Assembly (NCBI GenBank): GCA_003661945.1
Contig: QMXC01000034.1
Span: 1 to 8,781, forward strand
From: Candidatus Bathyarchaeota archaeon
Lineage (GTDB): Archaea; Thermoproteota; Bathyarchaeia; Bathyarchaeales; UBA233
Direction of reading: 5' to 3'
DNA length: 8,781 bases
The stretch's first letter is position 1. The number at the start of each line of letters is the position of its first letter. Both the position numbers and the translations under genes were made by a program. The notes under the pieces are model-generated. The model ran no database searches, had not been told where the DNA came from, and was given only the letters and a program-made list of their open reading frames with translations. Of this stretch, positions 1-5,471 are shown in pieces.

Positions 1-1
1 A

Positions 2-727
2 AAAAGCGTTCTTCCCGGAGTTTCAGGCTTAGAGACTATTCGTCATAACCACGCCATGCTGCTTCATCCGAAAGCTAGGACGGGAAACCTTGAGGGAAAC
101 CCTGTTCATGAAGACATGACCGAAGCCGCCCGTCTGGCAAAAGTGGATTTCATTTTAAATGTGGTTCAGAATAAGAAAGGCGAAATCGTAAAGGCTTTTG
201 CTGGAGACCTTGAACAAGCCTTTTATGAAGGAGTGAAGCTCGTCGAAGCAATGTATAAAATTCCTATCGAGCGTAGAGCCGACATAGTGCTGGTCAGCCC
301 CGGAGGAGCCCCGGCAGACATAACGCTTTTCCAAGCCTACAAGGCTGTTGACAACGCCTTAGACGTTGTGAAACGTGGCGGCGTGATAATTCTAGTTGCA
401 GAATGCCCCGAAGGACATGGGAACCAAGTTTTCTACGAGTGGATGGTGAAGTTCAAACGGTTGAAGGATGTAGAGCGGCAGATTCGACGTAATTTCGTGT
501 TGGGTGGGCATAAGGCTTACTACTTGATGAAGGCGTTGGAGAAAGCGCGGATAATTCTGGTTTCTTCTATGCCGGACTATTATGCCACGAACGTTTTTCG
601 CCTTGACACTGCGCGTGCCGTAAACGAGGCTGTGGAAGAAGCGTTCCGTGCGGTTGGAAGAAAGGCTAAGGTTTGGGCTCTGCCTCTGGGAAACTTTACT
701 CTGCCCGTTGTTAAGGCTGAGGGATGA
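2..727 (+). CDS. LarA-like nickel-pincer racemase family protein (DUF2088), 5'-truncated by window edge
   Basis: The reading frame is open to the left edge, so the gene begins upstream; the first ATG in the window (56) is internal. About 241 C-terminal residues are present. The visible stretch KSVLPGVSGLETIRHNH, followed shortly by GNLEGNPVHEDM and VDFILNVV, is the pattern of the LarA/DUF2088 family, in which lactate racemase uses a nickel-pincer nucleotide held by Lys and His. Several His (in RHNH and in PVHEDM) and a Lys in HPKAR are candidate cofactor or catalytic residues, but I cannot assign them one by one without an alignment, and the N-terminal catalytic His lies outside the window. 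The C-terminal half (VLVSPGGAPADITLFQAYKAVDNA, then GGVIILVAECPEGHG) also fits the family. LarA homologues racemise or epimerise various 2-hydroxy acids, so the substrate is open. No larB, larC or larE is visible. The stop is TGA at 725-727. Confidence 0.85.
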   Translation, partial: KSVLPGVSGLETIRHNHAMLLHPKARTGNLEGNPVHEDMTEAARLAKVDFILNVVQNKKGEIVKAFAGDLEQAFYEGVKLVEAMYKIPIERRADIVLVSPGGAPADITLFQAYKAVDNALDVVKRGGVIILVAECPEGHGNQVFYEWMVKFKRLKDVERQIRRNFVLGGHKAYYLMKALEKARIILVSSMPDYYATNVFRLDTARAVNEAVEEAFRAVGRKAKVWALPLGNFTLPVVKAEG

Positions 728-795
728 TCTCTGGATGCGAAAATTTAACTGGAGCTTCCGCAGAACTCTAAACTATAAACAGAAGTGAAGCCGAA

Positions 796-1275
796 TTGCA
801 GAAAACTTTCCGTTTACGCACGTTCAAGCCCTCTGACCTAGAACGCGTTGTTTACATAAACCGCGTGTGCCTTCCAGAAAACTACTCTAGCCTCTTTTTC
901 CTCGACTTGTATAGGCGTTTCCCTGGAACTTTCATAGTAGCTGAGGAAAACGGCGAAGTAGTAGGTTACATCATGTGCCGAATCGAAACCTCCCTTGCGA
1001 ACCTCGGCTTTTCGGGAATAATAAAAAAGGGGCACGTAGTTTCAATAGCCGTGCTTCCAGAACATCAACGTCGGGGAATAGGCTCCGCGCTGATGCTTAA
1101 AGCAATGGAAAACATGCCCCGATACAACGCTAAAAAATGCTTCCTCGAAGTTCGAGTAACCAACGAGCCGGCGATTAAAATGTATAAAAAACTTGGTTTC
1201 CAAATTAAACGTAGAATACGCGGATACTACATGGATGGAGAAGACGCATACCTCATGGAAAAAGACCTGCCTTAA
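796..1275 (+). CDS. Ard1/RimI-type N-terminal protein acetyltransferase (GNAT)
   Basis: This 159-residue protein has the full GNAT fold order. The substrate-side N-terminus contains LPENY (residues 26-30). The acetyl-CoA loop VVSIAVLPEHQRRGIGSA (81-98) has the Q-R-R-G-I-G signature, and the C-terminal part reads LEVRVTNEPAIKMYKKLGF then GYYMDGEDAYLM. This closely resembles archaeal Ard1 (Sulfolobus-type NAT), where the Glu of LPENY helps set relaxed substrate choice; here it is E28. The predicted role is acetyl-CoA-dependent acetylation of protein N-termini in the cytoplasm. The start is TTG at 796: an in-frame stop (769-771) excludes anything earlier, and the next Met is residue 60, inside the fold. 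The gene converges on the radical SAM gene with only two bases between stop codons. It is 68 bp downstream of the LarA-like gene and could be co-transcribed with it, though nothing links them functionally. Confidence 0.9.
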   Translation: MQKTFRLRTFKPSDLERVVYINRVCLPENYSSLFFLDLYRRFPGTFIVAEENGEVVGYIMCRIETSLANLGFSGIIKKGHVVSIAVLPEHQRRGIGSALMLKAMENMPRYNAKKCFLEVRVTNEPAIKMYKKLGFQIKRRIRGYYMDGEDAYLMEKDLP

Positions 1276-1277
1276 GC

Positions 1278-2873
1278 CTAGTGTTTTATTATCCGTTGCA
1301 GAATTTTAACAGGCTTTGATGTCACTTCTAATTCTCCATTTCTCACATCGTCCACCATTGCTTTCACGTCGCAGTCATACTGTTCTCGACAAATCTGAAT
1401 AAGTTTCATGCCCTTCTTTACCGCGTAGGAAAGAATGAGCCTTGCGCCATAGCCGACGCCGAACTTTCTCGTCACAAAATATTCCTTTAAGAGAACCTTG
1501 CCCCACTCTAGGTCGTGTTCCCAGCAGTCGAGGAAAAGCTCTCCCTGCGTAGGCGTCATTTTTTCTAGGGTAAATGATGTTGTTCGGTCTTTCATAGCGC
1601 CCATGGCAACGTAGAACAATGGTACTATCAGGCTTTTGAAAGGCTTTAGCTCTCTAACTAGCTCAATCGTTAACTCTGTGTCTTTTTCCTCTTCGCCTGG
1701 AAGCCCAATTATAAGCGTGGCGCACGGCACCCAATTGTTTTCTGCTAGTATCTCAAAGGCTTCCACAACCATACTTGGCCAATCTTCAGGTTTGAAGGGT
1801 TTGCATTTTCCGCTCATGTGTTTTTTAATCATTCTGGGGCTTCCGGTTTCAACTCCTGTCTGCCCGCTCATCCACGAGTCTTTGCGCACGTCGAGTATGC
1901 TGGACAGTTCCTCTATAAGGTCTGGCGCGGCGGCTACCGATGAAAGGGCGAAATGGCTTATTCCCACCGACTCTACGCCAGGATAGTTCTTCACGGTTCT
2001 GAAAAGTCCAGCTACAGCTTCTCTGTTGATTTGGAAGCCCTTCGCTTTGTATCTCAGAACATCTTCTGCATGCAGCAACGGGCGTCTACCGGCTCTCAGG
2101 TTCACCTCAACTTCCTTGAGTATGTCCTTTATCGGGCGGCATCTGAACTGTTGAAGGGTTGGAACGCAAAAACGGCATCCCCTCCCGCATCCTCGAGCTA
2201 TTTCTACGAGCCCGTCTATCGTGGCATTCCTTATGACCGGAATTTCATCCACCGGGACAACCTCTCCGTGGACAACTTCGGGCAGTTGCTCGCCTTTTAC
2301 AGCTTTCTCAAAAAGCTGTCCAACCACCCTTTCTCCTTCTCCTATCACGACGCAGTCTATTCCAAGCTTTTTTCGTACGTGCTCGGGTTCAAGTTGCCAC
2401 GAGCCGGGTCCACCGACGATTATTTTCGGCTTATACTTCTTTATTGCGGGATGATTTAGCAGTTCTTTGAACTTTATCTTCATGTAGGCTTCTCCGCCGA
2501 GCACTTCTGTGAACGTGGTTGTCGCGGGTCCTATCCCTAACGGGTCGTTTTCCGTTACTCCAACAACCCGAGTGTTTGGTCCTATCACTTTGTGTAAGTG
2601 TTCCGGATGCGCCACAACTACTTCGTCTGCTTTGAAGCCGTATTCCAGCAACGCAGCTTCGACTTTCCTTGTTCCGTAAGGTGCGTATTTCGCAGCTCCG
2701 TTTTCTAAAACTCCTACAGAAGGGCAAAAAAACGAAAAATAAGCCCAGTCCGGTATTATCCCCTTCGGGACGCAAGCACTAAAACCTAGAAATATGCCGC
2801 CGTGATATTCGCTCATTAACGTGCGGTCGGCAGTTAGCACGATCTTATATCCGCCGTTATGGTTTTTACCCAC
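1278..2873 (-). CDS. Radical SAM protein with N-terminal cobalamin-binding-like domain
   Basis: This 531-residue protein carries a radical SAM core with the cluster motif CGRGCRFC (C229, C233, C236), which binds the [4Fe-4S] cluster that cleaves S-adenosylmethionine. The later TLIIGLPGEEEKDTE segment is typical of the COG1032 group. Residues about 10-200 look like the Rossmann-type region placed before the core in B12-dependent radical SAM enzymes, including IIVGGPGSW (151-159) and VIGEGE (176-181). The cobalamin-ligating DxHxxG motif is not visible, so cobalamin could be bound without a His lower ligand, or not at all. About 300 residues follow the cluster, leaving room for an extra C-terminal domain. 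The start is GTG at 2871-2873; the frame upstream reaches a stop without another usual start codon. A TATA-like element lies about 43 bases upstream. Substrate is unknown; the family includes methyltransferases, cyclases and tRNA or lipid modifiers. Confidence 0.85.
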   Translation of the reverse strand: MGKNHNGGYKIVLTADRTLMSEYHGGIFLGFSACVPKGIIPDWAYFSFFCPSVGVLENGAAKYAPYGTRKVEAALLEYGFKADEVVVAHPEHLHKVIGPNTRVVGVTENDPLGIGPATTTFTEVLGGEAYMKIKFKELLNHPAIKKYKPKIIVGGPGSWQLEPEHVRKKLGIDCVVIGEGERVVGQLFEKAVKGEQLPEVVHGEVVPVDEIPVIRNATIDGLVEIARGCGRGCRFCVPTLQQFRCRPIKDILKEVEVNLRAGRRPLLHAEDVLRYKAKGFQINREAVAGLFRTVKNYPGVESVGISHFALSSVAAAPDLIEELSSILDVRKDSWMSGQTGVETGSPRMIKKHMSGKCKPFKPEDWPSMVVEAFEILAENNWVPCATLIIGLPGEEEKDTELTIELVRELKPFKSLIVPLFYVAMGAMKDRTTSFTLEKMTPTQGELFLDCWEHDLEWGKVLLKEYFVTRKFGVGYGARLILSYAVKKGMKLIQICREQYDCDVKAMVDDVRNGELEVTSKPVKILQRIIKH

Positions 2874-2912
2874 AATTGTCCACGCTCTACCAGCTTTATA
2901 GAGTCATATTTG

Positions 2913-2920
2913 TATTTAAA
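2913..2920 (-). promoter_or_regulatory. Putative TATA box for radical SAM gene
   Basis: The minus strand reads AAAAGATTTAAATACA here, which fits an archaeal TATA box with a purine-rich stretch before it. Its centre lies about 43 bases before the GTG start, which would place transcription initiation about 17 bases before the start codon. A second TATA-like stretch is at 2955-2964. Both are read by eye only. Confidence 0.4.
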
Positions 2921-3001
2921 TCTTTTAAATTTTGATATATTGCCCGCTTGGAGCCTTATATAAATGGGGAAGAAACAAGCTTAAACAAAATAGGGTTTTT
3001 C

Positions 3002-3017
3002 AGTCTTTTATGGCTTC
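3002..3017 (+). repeat. 16-bp direct repeat, copy A (intergenic)
   Basis: The sequence AGTCTTTTATGGCTTC is identical to 4188-4203 and in the same orientation; flanking bases differ on both sides. On the minus strand it reads as codons for E-A-I-K-D followed by a TGA stop, matching the E-A-I-K-D plus TAG end of the UPF0147 gene at the other copy. It therefore looks like a displaced copy of that gene's 3' end. The frame here has no intact gene in front of it: a stop lies 19 codons upstream of the TGA. Confidence 0.75.
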
Positions 3018-3096
3018 TACAGAATTAGGATGGCGATTTCTCCCGCAAACTTCCCTTTTTCTATTTATTTACTTCTAAAATTTTGAGGTTCGGAGG

Positions 3097-3330
3097 TTAT
3101 TTTTCTTTTAGAAGTTTGAAGAATTCTTCTCGTTTTAGTCCTGCCTCTTTTATTATTGCTCTGATTAGGCCTGGTTTAATGTCTTTTCCTAGGTGAACTG
3201 GAACTACTATTCTTGTTCCTTTCTCGTTTATCATGATTAGGTGGGAGCCTTTTTGGCGGAGAATTCTGAACCCGGCTTTCTCCAAGATTTTAATGACTTT
3301 TTGAGGCGGTAGCGGCTTAATTTTAGGCAA
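3097..3330 (-). CDS. hicA: HicA-family mRNA interferase toxin
   Basis: This 77-residue protein matches HicA (YcfA-like) in length and pattern: an N-terminal helix (KVIKILEKAGFRILRQKGSH), the G28-S29-H30 motif with the catalytic His, the strand LIMINEKGTRIVVPVH, and a C-terminal helix leading to a Lys-rich end. HicA toxins have a dsRNA-binding-like fold and cut mRNA; the partner HicB blocks them. The start is TTG at 3328-3330, which overlaps the last eight bases of hicB, so the two are almost certainly translated together with antitoxin first. A weak GAAG lies just upstream inside hicB. All residues needed appear present, so it is probably active. In archaea such pairs are mobile and often sit in accessory patches, as this one seems to. 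Confidence 0.93.
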   Translation of the reverse strand: MPKIKPLPPQKVIKILEKAGFRILRQKGSHLIMINEKGTRIVVPVHLGKDIKPGLIRAIIKEAGLKREEFFKLLKEK

Positions 3331-3547
3331 GGGTCTTCACTTTTTGTATTCCAACGACCCTTTGGCGTAGGAGCTCTTGCTTTTCCTCCTCGGATAAGGT
3401 TTCGAGATAAAGTTCCACGGCCTCTTTCACGTTGTCCATAAGCTCTTGTAGGGTGTCTCCTTGGGTGTGGCAGCCAGGCAAGGTTGGAACATAAGCCACG
3501 TACCCGCCACTCTCATCTTCCACTATCACCACGTCAAACTCATACAT
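3323..3547 (-). CDS. hicB: HicB-family antitoxin (single-domain form)
   Basis: This 74-residue protein has the HicB N-terminal partial RNase H-like fold. Its hallmark is GGYVAYVPTLPGCHTQGDT (14-32), followed by a helix (LQELMDNVKEAVELYLETL). It should bind and neutralise HicA from the downstream overlapping gene. There is no C-terminal ribbon-helix-helix or HTH domain as in E. coli HicB, so direct DNA-binding autorepression is not expected; the short Lys/Arg-bearing tail (RQRVVGIQKVKTLA) is all that follows. The start is ATG at 3545-3547, preceded by an AGGG-type ribosome-binding site (around 3553-3558 on the minus strand). A possible TATA element lies near 3591-3600. Confidence 0.92.
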   Translation of the reverse strand: MYEFDVVIVEDESGGYVAYVPTLPGCHTQGDTLQELMDNVKEAVELYLETLSEEEKQELLRQRVVGIQKVKTLA

Positions 3548-3590
3548 AACGATCCCTTTGAGTTGTTCATGAAACAGTACACGTCAACTC

Positions 3591-3600
3591 TTATAGGCTT
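3591..3600 (-). promoter_or_regulatory. Possible TATA element for hicBA
   Basis: The minus strand reads AAGCCTATAAGAG about 45 bases upstream of the hicB start, a suitable distance for an archaeal core promoter. The match is weak and no clear operator palindrome was found. Confidence 0.3.
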
Positions 3601-3652
3601 TACCTACACGCTGACAAGAAATCCATTGCAAAATCCTTGTTTTACAATAGCA

Positions 3653-3790
3653 TCAATCATCTTCATTGTTTTCTTCGTCGGCGATTGCGTCGTAGGCTGA
3701 CTCATCATGGTAGGCTCCGCACACTTCGCATACTTCAGCGTCTTCAGGGTTTTCATGACCGCATAATGGGCAGATCCACTTCTTAGACAT
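3653..3790 (-). CDS. 45-residue zinc-ribbon microprotein with acidic tail
   Basis: I translated this short frame by hand. It begins MSKKWICPLCGHENPEDAEV and has four cysteines as two CxxC knuckles (C7, C10, C21, C24) spaced by ten residues, the layout of a rubredoxin-like or double zinc-ribbon fold. After C24 it runs GAYHDES and ends in a strongly acidic tail (ADEENNEDD). A GAGG Shine-Dalgarno sequence lies at 3798-3801, seven bases before the ATG, which supports real translation. The ten-base-pair-scale coherence of the cysteine spacing is hard to get by chance. Likely roles are a metal-binding adaptor, or a small rubredoxin-like or nucleic-acid-machinery-associated protein; nothing in the sequence decides. 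It lies upstream of hicB on the same strand (105 bp apart) and could be its co-transcribed leader gene. Confidence 0.8.
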   Translation of the reverse strand: MSKKWICPLCGHENPEDAEVCEVCGAYHDESAYDAIADEENNEDD

Positions 3791-3924
3791 CCTTAAGCCT
3801 CTAGCATATTTCTGGTTGTAAAATTTTAACTTTTACTCGTTGAAAGCTTTATGATTGCTTTTTCAGATTTTAGGTTCAGAATTGTTAAATGTTTCGTACA
3901 GGTTTTAATGATTGGGTTGTTGGA

Positions 3925-4209
3925 ATGGTGAGTTTTATTTTTTATGGTGGGATGGATGGGATTGGTGGGAACAAGGTTTTGTTGGAGGACGGTGACGTTA
4001 GGGTTTTCTTGGATTTCAGCCAGTGTTTCACTATGGGCTGCGACTATTTTACTGGTTGGCTTTCCCCTCGGGCGGTTAACGGTTTAGGAGATTACTTTGA
4101 GTTTGATCTGCTGCCAAAGTTAGAGGGGCTGTATGAGGAAGAACAACTGGCTTTTACGGATCTTCCTTATTGTAAGCCGCCCCAGCTAGTCTTTTATGGC
4201 TTCGAGTAG
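3925..4209 (+). pseudogene. N-terminal fragment of a metallo-beta-lactamase-fold protein
   Basis: The frame encodes about 94 residues from the ATG at 3925 (or 106 from an ATG at 3889, whose extra residues look non-native). The start MVSFIFYGGMDGIGGNKVLLEDGDVRVFLDF is the first beta-hairpin region of archaeal MBL-fold hydrolases of the RNase J/CPSF-like kind. The next part (YFTGWLSPRAVNGLGDYFEFDLLPKLEGLYEEEQL) resembles their usual insert before the metal site. The HxHxDH motif and everything beyond are missing: the frame ends in LVFYGFE and a TAG, where the bases are the 3' end of the opposite-strand UPF0147 gene (24-bp overlap). It therefore cannot be a catalytic MBL enzyme. The sequence is rich in G and T on this strand, unlike its neighbours. 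I call it a truncated remnant; a small stand-alone protein is possible but less likely. Confidence 0.7.
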
Positions 4210-4464
4210 GCTCATAACGTTCCAGAGTTTGACCCGTGTGTAAGGCGGCATATTCGGGTCCTGCAGAATTTCGTCCAGTAGAGAAATCGCGTTTGACGCT
4301 CTAACAGCGTGAGTGTATTCGGTTGTCTGTAGGGTTTCCATGGCTTCTTTCGCCGTTCTTCTTATGTTCCGCGGCGTTGTTGTGTCCTCGGAGACTTGTC
4401 CTAAAATAACTAATGCCTGTTTTATTCTCTCTTCGTGTTCTTCACGTTTCTTTCTTCTCACCAT
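4186..4464 (-). CDS. UPF0147 family protein
   Basis: This 92-residue all-helical protein matches UPF0147, an archaeal family of unknown function. Telling segments are VSEDTTTPRNIRRTAKEAMETL (24-45), AISLLDEILQDPNMPPYTRVKLW (59-81) and the terminal VMSLLEAIKD. The N-terminus is very basic (MVRRKKREEHEERIKQ), slightly longer than is usual for the family. The start is ATG at 4462-4464, with AGGGGG (4475-4480, minus strand) ten bases upstream as a clear Shine-Dalgarno sequence. It is divergent from the p27-like gene across 88 bp. Its last codons fall in the 16-bp direct repeat, and its 3' end overlaps the MBL fragment by 24 bp. The family is near-universal in archaea and probably housekeeping, so the overlap suggests that the fragment moved in next to it. 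Confidence 0.9.
   Translation of the reverse strand: MVRRKKREEHEERIKQALVILGQVSEDTTTPRNIRRTAKEAMETLQTTEYTHAVRASNAISLLDEILQDPNMPPYTRVKLWNVMSLLEAIKD
4188..4203 (+). repeat. 16-bp direct repeat, copy B (3' end of UPF0147 gene)
   Basis: This is identical to 3002-3017 and in the same orientation. It covers the last five codons and part of the stop of the UPF0147 gene on the minus strand, and also the last residues of the MBL fragment on the plus strand. Together the two copies enclose 1170 bp with hicBA, the zinc-ribbon microprotein and the MBL fragment. Confidence 0.75.
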
Positions 4465-4552
4465 ATCTAAAATTCCCCCTTCGAAATCGTAATATTTAGC
4501 AACAACTTTAATCTTATTTCTTCTAGAAATACTCCTTTCGAGGTTTTAAATC
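4465..4552. promoter_or_regulatory. Divergent promoter region, UPF0147 / p27-like genes
   Basis: This AT-rich 88-bp gap serves two genes facing apart. On the minus strand, GCTAAATATTACG near 4487-4499 is a possible TATA element and AGGGGG at 4475-4480 is the ribosome-binding site. On the plus strand, ACTTTAATCTTA near 4504-4515 is a possible TATA element and GAGGT at 4540-4544 is the ribosome-binding site. The TATA assignments are by eye. Confidence 0.4.
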
Positions 4553-4927
4553 TTGCCTCCTTCGAAGTCGAAAGAAAAAAATGAGGAATCGGTAAAAGCG
4601 ATGGCTGACCTGTTACGCCGAGGCGCCACATTAACCAACCTAGCGTGCCCAGCTTGTGCTTCTCCGTTGTTTAGGCTTAAAAACGGAGACTTGTGGTGTG
4701 CCCGCTGCGAGAAAAAAGTAATAGTAGTCAAAGAAGGTGAAGAACCGCTTCAAGCAACGAGCCCGCTAATTCTCTCCGAACTGGAAACCACGCTACTGAC
4801 GAAAATACAGCAAATACAAAGACAGATTCAGGAAGAAACCGACGTGGAAAAGCTTCAAAAACTGAACAACGTGCTATCGTCTCTGCTGGCCAATCTGGAA
4901 AAACTTAGAAAAACAAAAGGAGCATAG
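4553..4927 (+). CDS. SSSCA1/p27-type zinc-ribbon protein (Auto_anti-p27 family)
   Basis: The 124-residue protein matches the archaeal Sjogren's syndrome/scleroderma autoantigen 1 family. Its order is a helix with MADLLRRGATLTNLACPAC, a zinc ribbon with two CxxC knuckles (C32, C35, C49, C52) around ASPLFRLKNGDLWC, the segment EKKVIVVKEGEE, a linker, then a likely coiled coil (about residues 76-121) rich in E, Q, L and K. The molecular role in archaea is not established. The start is TTG at 4553, with GAGGT eight bases upstream; an in-frame stop at 4547-4549 excludes any earlier start. An ATG at 4601 (residue 17) is possible but would give up the better ribosome-binding site. The next gene follows after 37 bases on the same strand. 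Confidence 0.88.
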   Translation: MPPSKSKEKNEESVKAMADLLRRGATLTNLACPACASPLFRLKNGDLWCARCEKKVIVVKEGEEPLQATSPLILSELETTLLTKIQQIQRQIQEETDVEKLQKLNNVLSSLLANLEKLRKTKGA

Positions 4928-4964
4928 CCTTATGCATCAGCGTTGTGTTTGTGGCGATTAACCC

Positions 4965-5468
4965 TTGCTGGGGCACTACGAAAATTTTCCGGAGCTGGTG
5001 CACTGCGAAACAAGTTTTCGCACAAGATATTCGCCGAGAACTGTTCAAAAAATTTTGCTGCAAACGCTGCGTAGGCTCAACGGAACTGAGTTTTCCTTAA
5101 AAGATGTGACCGGGTTAGCTGGTTGCTTTAAAGCCTCGTGTAAAGTTGGCTTTGACTTTGGGATAGCTGACTCGCTTTCCTTCGTGTATCTGAACGAGCA
5201 AGAACTCGCTAAAGCTGAAAAGTTTGTTCGTAAAAGCCCGCTTTCAATCATGGATTTTCTCTGCGTCGTGCGCTATTACAAAATCATCGAAGGCGAGAAG
5301 CCGCGTCCATTGAGATTCGACTATTACCTTTTAAGGTTCGTTTTCGACGGGAAAAATATTCGGGTTTTGGCTTATCATGAACGGGGAACTCGAAGAATCT
5401 CCCCAAGAGAACTTCTCGATTTCATTGTGATGCAGATAATTGATGCTCTGGCGTGTAGGAAACGTTGA
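4965..5468 (+). CDS. Conserved-looking protein of unknown function (167 aa)
   Basis: I do not recognise a characterised family. The protein begins LLGHYENFPELVHCETSF and is mixed alpha/beta, with no signal peptide or membrane helix. Notable parts are a central SCKVGFDFGIADSLSFVYLNE, a hydrophobic core IMDFLCVVRYYKII, the strand LRFDYYLLRFVFDGKNIRVLAYHERG, and a final helix DFIVMQIIDALACRKR. The pattern of alternating strands and ordinary codon use suggest a real protein. The only early start is TTG at 4965, as an in-frame TAA lies at 4959-4961; no good Shine-Dalgarno sequence precedes it, so the start is less certain than the frame. It lies 37 bases after the p27-like gene and could share its transcript, and it ends three bases before the convergent tmk gene. 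A shared process with the p27-like protein is only an inference from position. Confidence 0.75.
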   Translation: MLGHYENFPELVHCETSFRTRYSPRTVQKILLQTLRRLNGTEFSLKDVTGLAGCFKASCKVGFDFGIADSLSFVYLNEQELAKAEKFVRKSPLSIMDFLCVVRYYKIIEGEKPRPLRFDYYLLRFVFDGKNIRVLAYHERGTRRISPRELLDFIVMQIIDALACRKR

Positions 5469-5471
5469 AGG

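Larger units (their letters stand above)
2874..3096. other. AT-rich intergenic gap between radical SAM gene and hicA
   Basis: This gap lies upstream of the radical SAM gene and downstream of hicA, both on the minus strand. It is strongly AT-rich from 2905 to 2965 and holds TATA-like stretches, plus one copy of a 16-bp repeat (3002-3017). A 22-codon plus-strand frame starting at 3010 (MASTELGWRF, then a hydrophobic tail) has no ribosome-binding site and no recognisable similarity, so I do not call it. I see no tRNA or other structured RNA. Confidence 0.6.

Noticed and set aside
1636..2459. Long plus-strand frames opposite the radical SAM gene (116 and 168 residues)
   Set aside because: They lie wholly antisense to a gene with clear motifs, overlap each other, and show low-complexity Ser-rich or unstructured translations without ribosome-binding sites.
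2875..2900. tRNA-like GGTAGAGCG on the minus strand upstream of the radical SAM gene
   Set aside because: It resembles a D-arm, but there is no T-arm sequence or matching acceptor stem nearby.
3010..3078. 22-residue plus-strand frame with a hydrophobic tail in the gap before hicA
   Set aside because: There is no Shine-Dalgarno sequence and no recognisable similarity, and it begins inside the 16-bp repeat; it is too short to separate from chance.
3461..3700. 79-residue plus-strand frame across hicB and the following gap
   Set aside because: It is antisense to hicB and the zinc-ribbon microprotein, has no ribosome-binding site and resembles no family.
3695..3720. TGATGA on the minus strand as a C/D-box sRNA start
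   Set aside because: No matching D box lies at a suitable distance, and the bases are explained as codons of the zinc-ribbon microprotein.
4932..4961. Nine-codon frame (MHQRCVCGD) just upstream of the 167-residue gene
   Set aside because: The pair of Cys is suggestive of a leader peptide, but there is no ribosome-binding site, attenuator or pathway link; it is probably chance.
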